Virus record (IMG/VR): IMGVR_UViG_3300000117_000011
Coordinates: 18,119-82,118 of that record
Direction: 5' to 3' (one strand)
Length of the DNA: 64,000 bases
DNA from: a virus
Below, one piece after another: positions 8,922 to 18,200 of this stretch. Each line of letters opens with the position of its first letter. The stretch's first letter is position 1. The notes under the pieces were generated by a model. It did not search any database. It saw only the letters and a program-made list of their open reading frames with translations, and had not been told where the DNA came from. A program made the position numbers and the translations under genes.

Positions 8922-11900
8922 ATGACTACAAGAAATTTAGTTCCAAGAGGAGACTCTGAAGGCAAGCTAGGTATTTCCAATAAAAGATGGGAAGAAATAA
9001 ATGCTGTTAATCTAAAGATTGACAATTTATATAATGCAAGCGGCAGTTCTCTATTTGTAAAAGGCCCGGGAATAGGCGATATTGCACTTGATGGAAATAA
9101 CCAGTTAAAGATTTCGTTGGACGCAACATTCCTAACTGGATCATTAGGTTTTAATGCAGATGGTACAAAGCCTTCTTTTACTAACCCAGTAAAATTTACT
9201 GCCGATGCGTCTATTATTGCAGCTATCGAAGCATTAGATGAAGCAGCAGGCCAAGTTTCTACACCAACAGGCATTCAATTTAGTCAGCTTGCTAACGCAA
9301 CTGTTATAAGTGCATCAGATAGCTCTCAGGCAGATAATGGTTCAGCACTAGAAAGTGCAAAAGCAACAGATAATGCTCTAGTAACAGGTAAAGCAGTTGT
9401 TGATTGGGTAGAATCTCAAAATTATTCTACTAGCACAGGTGATATTACTAACATCATAACAAATACAGCAGGTGGTTTATCTGGAGGGAGTGAAAGTGGT
9501 GAGATAACATTAAGCATAGCTAATACAGATATAGCCACACAAGCGCCGGGTTTATTTCTTGATGGAAACAGCGCTGAACTAGTTCAAGGCGCTTTAACAG
9601 CTTCTATAGGCTCTGCATCTGAAATTCCTGTTTTGACAATTAACAAACAAGGACAAATAACAGGTACAACTACTGAATCCATTACTACTAGCTTTAATAT
9701 AAGCGACAATCAAAGCGATACTGTAACCAGCGGTATAAATGTAACTGGATCTTTTGACAACGGAAACACAATTACATTTGCAGGTACTTCAGGAGAAATT
9801 AAAACTGTATTGGCTGATAACACATCATCATCTAGCATTACTTATAGTTTAATTGACACTACAGTTACAGCTGGAACTTATGGTAATGCAAGTACAGTCG
9901 CAACATTTACAGTCGATGCAAAAGGTAGACTTACAAATGCAGCTGCGACCTCTATCAGCATTGCAACGAGTCAAACTGATGCAACAGATCTATACTCAGC
10001 TGAAGCTCCTGCTGTGGGTCTTAATTTACTAGTCAAAAGAGATGGAAGTGGCAATTTTCAGGCAAATACAATTACAGCAGATCTTGTGGGTGATGTATCA
10101 GGATCTGTAACAGGAACAGTGTCGACCATAGCAAATCACACTACAGATGGTCTTCCGGTTGGCTCAAGTAATAAATATTTTACAGATGATTTAGCAATAG
10201 CCGCATTTTCAGCTGGTTCTTTAACCTCTGGAGCAGGAGTTACTGTTAGTACAGCCAATTCTAGAGGCGTAATATCTATTGGACAACCTGTTGCGACAGC
10301 TTCTACACCACAATTTGCTGGTTTAACACTTAATGATGAAGGTGCGTTAACATTTAAATCTAATCTAGTTGATACAACAGACGATGGTATAGATAATCCA
10401 GATACAGCATTTCATGTAACACTTCAAGCACCACAAGATTTAGCTGCTTCTTACGGTTTAGTTCTTCCTCCTAATGACGGTGATGATAAAAATGTTTTAG
10501 TTACAGATGGCTCCGGAAATCTTTCATGGGACACGGTTGAAGTTGCAGCTGGAAATGCTGTTAATTCTTTTGGAATAATCACTGTAAGCGGCTCTTCTAG
10601 TCTTACTGCTGATACAGCTCAAGATACGCTTACAATAGTAGCAGGCGATGCGATTAATATTACTACGTCAGAAACAGGAAACAACGATACATTAACATTT
10701 GCAGTTTCTGACGTCTCTGACGACCACCTCAGAGAAATTGCTACCGGCTATACAGGAATAGCTAATGATAAAATAGCAAATATAACAGCTGCAGATAAAG
10801 TTGCAGTTTCAGCACTAAACATTTCAGCACAATCTGCAGTGTCTAATGGTCTTGCTGATGGTGATCAAATTATTATAAGAGACGTATCAGCTGGGTCAGG
10901 CGGCGCTAACTCTAAAGCGACAATGACACAACTTGCTACTTATATTAGAGGAAAAGATTCAGGAATAACAACACTTGCTGGTCTTACATCTGCAGGTGCA
11001 GTTGATAGTACACTAAATCTTGAAGGCAGTGTATTAATCGATCAAGCACTAACAGTTGCTGGTAATTTAACAGTTAACGGAACTACTACAACAGTTAACT
11101 CAACAACACTCCAAGTTGATGATAAAAATATTGAACTTGGCGTAATCCCTAGTGCGCAAACAGGACAAACAGCTACACTCGAACAAGATAGCGTTAACGT
11201 TTCAGTTGCGTCTACTGCTAACTATCGTGTAGGTGCAAGCTTAACAGTTACCAGCGGTGCAGGTGCTTTTGCATCAGGCGCAATAATTGATAGTATTGTT
11301 AGCGATACACAGTTTACTACTAACTTTGGACATCAAACTGCAGGCGCTGTCACATTTACAGCAGGCGGTGAATCAAATGGAACTGCAAATGGCGGTGGTA
11401 TTACATTAAAAGCTGGGAATGATACTGATAAGACATTTAATTGGAATAGTAACTCAGAGTCATGGACTTCTTCTGAACACCTGAAATTATCAGCTGGTAA
11501 AGCACTTAAAGCTGTAGATACTGGTAATAGTAATCAAACTGTTTCTATTCTTGATTTAACAACACTTGGCTCTACTGTTACAAGTTCTAGTTTAACATCA
11601 GTTGGAACAATTACTTCCGGTGTATGGCAGAGTAATACCAAAATAGCTTCAGCTTATCTAGATGATGATACTGCACATTTAACTACTACTCAAACTTTTA
11701 CTGGTGCAAAAACATTTGATGCAGCACTTACAGTAGGTGCTGATGCTAATAGTCATGATGTTAAATTCTTTGGTGATTCAGCTGGTGCTTACTTAGAATG
11801 GGATGCAGATACAGATAAACTTGAGTTAAGAGGTAAACCATCAATACTTAATGAAAGCAGCGTTCGAACTGGTAACCCAAGCCCTGGACATTTACTACTT

Positions 11901-14837
11901 TCAACAGGTACAGCTGAAGTACAAGACGGAGACAAGCTAGGTAGAATTGATTTCCAAGCACCGATAATGGGTATTGCCAGCGATGACGGCAGACTTGTTT
12001 CAGCAGCAATTTGGGCAGAAGCTAATGCTGCTTTTTCAAATGCAGTTAATGCTACAGATCTCGTATTCGCTACAGCCGCCTCAGAAGTAGCTGCTGAAAA
12101 AATGCGACTTGATTCTACCGGTAATTTAACTATTGGTAGTTCTTTAACAATTGGAACAGCTGTAATGACTGAAGCTGATCTTTTAAAGCTAGACGGTATT
12201 GAAGATGGTACAGCTGCAGCTAACAAAGCTTTAGTTTTAGACGACAACAAAGACATTGGAACAATTAGAAATCTTACAATAAACGGTACATTTTCTAATG
12301 GCAGCTATACATTTGATGCAAGCGGCAATGTAACTGGATTAGGAACTGTAGGTTGTGGCGCAATTACAACTAATGGTGACCTAACAGTTAATGCAGATAC
12401 TTCAACATTTGCTTCTGGTAATGCTAGTGATCCTGTTGTTATAATAAAAAATACTACAGATGATGCAAACGGAGCTCGCTTAAGATTTGTTAAAGATAGA
12501 GGCGCAATTGGTGTTGATGACGACGTTGCAGGTCTTATCGAATTCTTTGCTGATAATGACAAATCTAGTGGTAATGAAGAGCAAGTTAAGTTTGCTGAAA
12601 TTAAAGCTCAAGTTGCTGATGCAACTGATGGATCTGAAGGTGGTAAATTAACATTAGGTGTTGCTTCACATGATGGCGAGTTAGTTAGTGGTATTATTTT
12701 AAATGGAAGTAGTCAGTTTACTGATAATTCATGTGCTTATAATGATGACACAACTATAACAATGACTAGTACTGCAGCACTTAAGGTTGGCATGGCAGTT
12801 TCAGGTAATGGAATTCCAGAAGATGCTTCTATTGCTAGTATCGCTGAAAACGGAACTGAATTTACACTGTCTGCTTCTACAACTGGCGGTAATTTATCAA
12901 GTCAGACATTAACATTTGGTAACGTAGAAGATGAAGTTGATGTAACAATAGGATCTGGAACTTCATCTAAAACAACAATTTCTGGTGATTTAAACGTAAC
13001 TAGCAATCTTAGCGTAGCTAGTAATCTTAGCTTAGATGGCACAATATCTGTAGATGATCAAACAGACTCAACAGCAACATCTAATGGCTCAATACAGACT
13101 GGTGGTGGTTTAGGCGTTGTGAAAGACGCTTACTTTGGTAATGACGTTATACTAGCTTCAGATAGCGCTGAACTGGTATTTGGTAGTGACAAGGAAATTA
13201 AACTAGCTCACTCAAACGACTCCGGCTTAGTTATGACTTCTGGCGATGCCTCAGCAAGTCCAGTGTTAGAGCTTAAAAATACAAATTCTGATGCGACTGG
13301 TGCTATATTGAAGTTTGTTAAAGATAAAGGAACCGCTGGCGCAGACAATGATGTTGCAGGTGTTATTGAGTTTCACGCTGATGATGCCAACCAAGACCAA
13401 GTTAAGTTTGCCGAAGTTAAAGCTCAAGTTGCTGATGCAACTGATGGATCTGAAGGCGGTAAATTAACATTAAGTGTTGCTTCACATGATGGTGATTTAG
13501 TAAGTGGTATCGTTATAAATGGAAGTAGTCAATTTACAAATAGCTCATGTGCTTATAATAACTCGACAACTATAACAATGGATAGTACTGCAGCTCTTAA
13601 AGTGGGAATGTCAGTTTCAGGTACAGGTATACCTGCTGGAGCTGAAGTTTCTAGTATCGCTGAAAACGGAACTGAATTTACACTGTCTGCTTCTACAACT
13701 GGCGACAATTTATCAGGTCAGACATTGACATTTGGTAACATAAATGACGAAGTTGACGTAACCCTTGGTAATGGATCAAGTTCTACAGTAACAATTGCAG
13801 GTAATCTAACAGTAAGTGGCACAACAACAACAGTTAATACAGTTACTATGGAAGCTGCAAATGCAATTGTTTTTGAAGGTGCTACGCCAGATGAACATGA
13901 AACAACTTTAACTATTGAAGATCCAACAGATGATCGAACAATAACATTGCCTGATGCAACAACTCAACTGGTTGGTCGTGACACAACAGATACTTTAACA
14001 AATAAAGTTTTAACAACACCAACTATTAATGGCGCTGCTCTTAGCGGCGCATTCTCTGGATCACCTACATTCAGCGAAGCTCTTGGATTTAGTGGTATTG
14101 GTACACATAATGCTTTGGATGTTTTTAACGCAGGCATTTCAGTTAAAAATGGAAATACTACAGCAGGCTTTATTGATTTCTATGAAAATAGTGGCAACGC
14201 TGAGGGTAGCCCAGCAACATCGAAATACGCAAAATTAATCGGGCCAGCATCCATTACGGGAAATATTACATTAACATTGCCAGCAACAGCAGATACATTA
14301 GTTGGTAAAGCTACGATAGATGCACTTACAAATAAAACAATCGATTGTAATGGTACTGGAAATAGTATTACAAATATTGAAGTTCATAATTTTAATCAGG
14401 CTGTTATTGTAGAAGATTCAGAAGGAATTGCAAATAACGACAATAATACAACGATACCAACATCTGCAGCAATCAAGTTATTTGTTGAGCAACAGTTAGG
14501 ACGACACGGCGGTATATTTAAAACAGACTCAGTAGATAACGGTAATACAGGGGCAGCATATGAGACAACTCGCGCACAATTAACAGATGGTATTACACAC
14601 GATTATACAAGAGACGTTATATTTGACTCTTCACCTTTAGTTCGATCACACTTCGGTCCTTTTGCATTTGACTTAGGACAACTTGTAGATGAAGGAGGTT
14701 CAGATATAAGTTTCTTTGGCTCGACAGCAGTTCAATCATCAGATAGACACTTTCTAGTGATTGGCTCTACTGTTGATGGAACAGATGATACTGCCGGTGA
14801 TTGCAAGTTTACAGGAGCACATGCAAAGACACCTTGA
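8922..14837 (+). CDS. Giant repetitive tail fibre protein A
   Basis: 1971 residues. AGGA (8908-8911) precedes the ATG. The N-terminus (LVPRGDSEGKLG, then KRWEEINAVNL) has the same plan as the start of the 1927-aa protein at 15290 (DDLHTLGTSDKKWKELHVHD), so the two are paralogues. Signature shaft repeats include NLTVNGTTTTVNSTTLQVDD followed by KNIELG, and DRTITLPDATTQLVG followed by DTLTNKVLTTP, both typical of fibres of T4-like marine phages. Two copies of a large module (from 12429 and 13257) carry FAEIKAQVADATDGSEGGK and VASHDG. The C-terminal ~110 residues (from about LGRHGG) are unrelated to the paralogue and could be the receptor-binding tip. No enzyme motif was recognised. The frame is intact despite extensive repeats. 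Confidence 0.88.
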   Translation: MTTRNLVPRGDSEGKLGISNKRWEEINAVNLKIDNLYNASGSSLFVKGPGIGDIALDGNNQLKISLDATFLTGSLGFNADGTKPSFTNPVKFTADASIIAAIEALDEAAGQVSTPTGIQFSQLANATVISASDSSQADNGSALESAKATDNALVTGKAVVDWVESQNYSTSTGDITNIITNTAGGLSGGSESGEITLSIANTDIATQAPGLFLDGNSAELVQGALTASIGSASEIPVLTINKQGQITGTTTESITTSFNISDNQSDTVTSGINVTGSFDNGNTITFAGTSGEIKTVLADNTSSSSITYSLIDTTVTAGTYGNASTVATFTVDAKGRLTNAAATSISIATSQTDATDLYSAEAPAVGLNLLVKRDGSGNFQANTITADLVGDVSGSVTGTVSTIANHTTDGLPVGSSNKYFTDDLAIAAFSAGSLTSGAGVTVSTANSRGVISIGQPVATASTPQFAGLTLNDEGALTFKSNLVDTTDDGIDNPDTAFHVTLQAPQDLAASYGLVLPPNDGDDKNVLVTDGSGNLSWDTVEVAAGNAVNSFGIITVSGSSSLTADTAQDTLTIVAGDAINITTSETGNNDTLTFAVSDVSDDHLREIATGYTGIANDKIANITAADKVAVSALNISAQSAVSNGLADGDQIIIRDVSAGSGGANSKATMTQLATYIRGKDSGITTLAGLTSAGAVDSTLNLEGSVLIDQALTVAGNLTVNGTTTTVNSTTLQVDDKNIELGVIPSAQTGQTATLEQDSVNVSVASTANYRVGASLTVTSGAGAFASGAIIDSIVSDTQFTTNFGHQTAGAVTFTAGGESNGTANGGGITLKAGNDTDKTFNWNSNSESWTSSEHLKLSAGKALKAVDTGNSNQTVSILDLTTLGSTVTSSSLTSVGTITSGVWQSNTKIASAYLDDDTAHLTTTQTFTGAKTFDAALTVGADANSHDVKFFGDSAGAYLEWDADTDKLELRGKPSILNESSVRTGNPSPGHLLLSTGTAEVQDGDKLGRIDFQAPIMGIASDDGRLVSAAIWAEANAAFSNAVNATDLVFATAASEVAAEKMRLDSTGNLTIGSSLTIGTAVMTEADLLKLDGIEDGTAAANKALVLDDNKDIGTIRNLTINGTFSNGSYTFDASGNVTGLGTVGCGAITTNGDLTVNADTSTFASGNASDPVVIIKNTTDDANGARLRFVKDRGAIGVDDDVAGLIEFFADNDKSSGNEEQVKFAEIKAQVADATDGSEGGKLTLGVASHDGELVSGIILNGSSQFTDNSCAYNDDTTITMTSTAALKVGMAVSGNGIPEDASIASIAENGTEFTLSASTTGGNLSSQTLTFGNVEDEVDVTIGSGTSSKTTISGDLNVTSNLSVASNLSLDGTISVDDQTDSTATSNGSIQTGGGLGVVKDAYFGNDVILASDSAELVFGSDKEIKLAHSNDSGLVMTSGDASASPVLELKNTNSDATGAILKFVKDKGTAGADNDVAGVIEFHADDANQDQVKFAEVKAQVADATDGSEGGKLTLSVASHDGDLVSGIVINGSSQFTNSSCAYNNSTTITMDSTAALKVGMSVSGTGIPAGAEVSSIAENGTEFTLSASTTGDNLSGQTLTFGNINDEVDVTLGNGSSSTVTIAGNLTVSGTTTTVNTVTMEAANAIVFEGATPDEHETTLTIEDPTDDRTITLPDATTQLVGRDTTDTLTNKVLTTPTINGAALSGAFSGSPTFSEALGFSGIGTHNALDVFNAGISVKNGNTTAGFIDFYENSGNAEGSPATSKYAKLIGPASITGNITLTLPATADTLVGKATIDALTNKTIDCNGTGNSITNIEVHNFNQAVIVEDSEGIANNDNNTTIPTSAAIKLFVEQQLGRHGGIFKTDSVDNGNTGAAYETTRAQLTDGITHDYTRDVIFDSSPLVRSHFGPFAFDLGQLVDEGGSDISFFGSTAVQSSDRHFLVIGSTVDGTDDTAGDCKFTGAHAKTP
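12429..13810 (+). repeat. Two copies of the 'IKAQVAD...ASHDG' fibre module
   Basis: Copy A runs from 12429 to about 12990 and copy B from 13257 to about 13800. They share long near-identical stretches, for example around 12590-12680 and 13405-13500. Related copies occur in the next fibre gene from 16151 and 19418. Copies A and B both contain the ~65-residue 'GxGIP...FTLSA' segment. Confidence 0.9.
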
Positions 14838-14907
14838 TTTAGCTGTTTGTTTTACGCCCTGTTTTACTTTTGTAAAATACATGATTGTTAATATAAAGAG
14901 TGTTATA

Positions 14908-15186
14908 ATGAAAAACAGAGCAATATCTGAGTCAATGAAAAAGTTTTGGAGAGAAAAAGGTAAATCTTGTCTTAAAGAAGCGAACAAAAAAAGAAGTGAT
15001 ACATTAAAAAGTCAGTGTATATGGTTGAAAAAAGAAGGTGAAAAGCCTTTTCCTTGTAATATTGAGCTTATTCTAAACAAACTTTCTGAGGGGTACTTGA
15101 TTGTTAACACTGAAAAGAATAAAGAGAAAGTGTATTCTTTTTTTGGTGAAGTTCCAGAATTTTTTTGGGCAAAGAAAAATAAATAA
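14908..15186 (+). CDS. Small basic protein between two paralogous fibres
   Basis: 92 residues if started at the ATG at 14908, which has AAAGAG 7 nt upstream. Earlier in-frame starts (ATG 14881, TTG 14761) lack a ribosome site, and 14761 lies inside the fibre gene. The protein is lysine-rich at the N-terminus (ISESMKKFWREKGKS) and contains two cysteines. The N-terminus is reminiscent of the short nuclease-associated DNA-binding motifs (NUMOD3-like) of homing endonucleases, but no catalytic domain is present and the likeness is weak. Alternatives are a fibre chaperone or a regulatory protein. Its position between two paralogous fibre genes is notable. Function unknown. Confidence 0.6.
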   Translation: MKNRAISESMKKFWREKGKSCLKEANKKRSDTLKSQCIWLKKEGEKPFPCNIELILNKLSEGYLIVNTEKNKEKVYSFFGEVPEFFWAKKNK

Positions 15187-15289
15187 TATTTTATTATTAT
15201 GTTATATAATTAATAATAAGAAAAATTAACTTTACTTTTTGTGGTTAGTTTATCGATAAAAACTTAATAAAAACCGAAAGGAATAATAA
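15187..15289 (+). promoter_or_regulatory. 103-bp intergenic region before the 1927-aa fibre
   Basis: AT-rich. It contains GTTATATAAT (15201-15210), shared with the other fibre-gene leader, the perfect 12-bp palindrome TTTATCGATAAA (15249-15260), and a clear ribosome site AAAGGA (15277-15282) 7 nt before the ATG. Promoter activity is inferred from position and shared motif only. Confidence 0.35.
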
Positions 15290-18200
15290 ATGTCAGCATT
15301 GAAACCTGATACAGACGACCTACATACGCTTGGTACGTCGGATAAAAAATGGAAAGAACTCCATGTTCACGATATTGAATTGAAATCGAGCTTAAAATTA
15401 GAAGGCTCAAGCTCGGGCGTATCGACACTAGCTACCTTGGCCGCAGCTGCTGATACAACAATTAATTTGCCTGCAATGGCTACAGGTACATATCATCTAC
15501 CAGTTTTAGCTTCAGCTACAACAACAGCAATTGCTGCTACGCCTGAAGAACTTAATCTTCTTGACGCAGGTACAGCAAGAACAGCATTTGCCGGGGGAGA
15601 TGGCTTACAGCTTGCAGACGAACTTATAATTGATGATAATTCTGCAAGTGCGTCTAAAAAAATACAAGTTCAAGATCTGGTTGATTTTCTTGAAACAACA
15701 AACGGTGTGAGCGGCTTTGCTTCTGCAGTTTCGATTACAGATTCTACTGCGTCTTCTAGCGTAGGTACTGGTGCTTTAAAAGTCGATGGTGGCGTAGGTA
15801 TTGATAAAGAGTTATTTGTAGGTTTAACAGCTAATATTGCAGGTATTGCAACATTTCAGGATTCACTCGCTATTCAGAGTCAACCTGCAAATGCTCTTGG
15901 TATTCGCTTTAACTCTGATCGGGGTGAGAATGACATCAATAGTACAGACTACGACGTTAAGGTCATTGATGTCTTTGCGGGAACAGGAGATGCAACTCAA
16001 GGTACAATCCTTTGGGATGATGATCAATCCTCTTTCTCGGTAACAAGCGGAAAACTTCACTCTGAAACGCAGTTTACAGTAGGACCGATTGCCACTCCTA
16101 ACTTTACAGTTGCGCCAACAACCGGTGTAATTGATGTTGAAGGTTCAGCTCCAGTTCTTACTATAAAAAATACAGCTAGTGATGCAGTTGGTGGTGTGTT
16201 AAAACTTGTTAATGATAAAGGCGCTGCAGGCGCTGATAATGATGTTGCAGGTGCAATTGAATTTCATGCTGATGATGATGCTCAAGATCAAGTTAAGTTT
16301 GCTGAAATTAAGGCACAAGTTGCTGATGCATCTCAAAGTTATGAAGGTGGTAAATTAACTCTAAGCGTTGCTTCACACGACGGAGGTTTAGCAAGTGGTA
16401 TTGTTATAAATGGTGGCACTCAAATTACAGATGCTACATGTGATACGACTGAAAATAGTACAACTGTAACGATGGATAGCACTGCAAATCTACATGTAGG
16501 AATGGGTGTTATAGGAACAGGTATTCCAGCATTAGCTACTGTTGCAAGTATTCATGCGAACGGAACTGAATTTACACTGTCTGCACAAGCGACTGCATCA
16601 AACAATGACGAAACGTTAACATTTATAAATGCAGATGACGAAGTTGATGTAACAATTGGTAACGGTTCAAATTCTACAGTAACAATCCCGGGTAATCTAA
16701 CTGTTCAAGGAACAACAGTTACAGTAGACACTACAAATTTAAGTGTGAGTGATCAAAATATTCTTATTAATGATGGTGGTTCATTAGCAAACTCAGCAGG
16801 AGCAGGATTAGATATCGAAGCAGCCGGCTCGGTCGCTGGCTTTATGAGAGTAGCATCAAGCCATGCTAATCTAGAGTTTAAAGCACCTTCTGGAAGTACT
16901 TTAACTCTAGATGTTGATGCTAACAAAACACTTACAGTAAATGGTGATCTAAATATTTCAGGTGATTCTGTAATTAATCAAGATTTATCATCAAACTCTA
17001 CTAATGCAGAACTTGGAAGATTAACACTCAGTAATGCTTCAGGTTTATTACCAAAGACTACTGCAGGCGGGGGCTTTATTGATATCGGCTCAGCTACTGC
17101 AGAATTTGGTGACATTTTTGTTGGTGATGGAAAAGGACTTAAGCTTGGCGCGGATCAAGATGTAACAATTTTACATGATTCTGCTGTAGGTCTTGCAATT
17201 GAATCGACAGGTGATATCGGTATTAGTTCAAATGCCGGTAGCATTAACATTGGCGCTGATCTGGCAGATGATCAAACTTTAAAGCTTGGTAAAGCAAGTA
17301 CTGTTCAAACAATTATTGCACCGAGCAATACAGCTGGTAGTGAGCTTTACTCTGTAATTAACACTGCAGGTGATACAACAGGTGCTGATGGTGCAGGTGC
17401 TATTTTACTCAGTTCAGTAGCTGGTGGTATGGGTCTTGCTTGGAATGCTGCTAAAGCATTACATGCACAAGGTGGTACAGCTGTTATCGCTGCTGAAGAA
17501 AATATTGCTAATGCTATTAAGCTTCACGCAACTGCAGGCTCTAGTCAGTCTATCAGATTAGAAAACACTGCAGGTTCAGCTGATGCATCGACAATTACAG
17601 ATGCTACATGTGATACGACTGAAAATAGTACAACTGTGACAATGGATGATACATCAGCTATTGCAGCTAACATGTCAGTTTCAGGAACAGGTATACCAGC
17701 TGGTGCTTTTGTTGTAAGTGTTACAAATGGAACCTCTTTTGTACTGTCTGCACAAGCGACTGTGTCAAACACTAATGAGACTTTGACATTTACTAAATCC
17801 GCTGCAATTGATTTAACAGCATCAGCTGGTGGTGTTAATATTGATGCTGCAGCAGCTAAAGATGTTAAGATTTCTGGTGGTCAATTAGCTTTAACTTCAA
17901 AAGATGATGCCGCTTCTGCAATTTCATTAACTGCTAATGTAGGTACAAGTGAAACAATTGTCGTAACAAATACACAAGGTACAGCTGACGGTACAAATTC
18001 AAATGCAGCTGCAGTTCAATTAACTTCAACTGCAGGTGGTATGGGTCTAGCTTGGAATGATGCTATGGATCTTTGGGCTGAAGGTGGTAGAGCAATTATT
18101 ACTGCTAATGAAAACCCAGGATCAGCTGGTCCAGTTATTAAATTACATGCTGATGCAGGAGCTAATCAAACTATACAGTTGTTAAACGATGCCGGTACAG

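Noticed and set aside
14862-14877. TTTTAC/GTAAAA hairpin as a terminator after the fibre gene
   Set aside because: Six mostly A-T pairs and no following T-run; too weak to call in AT-rich DNA.
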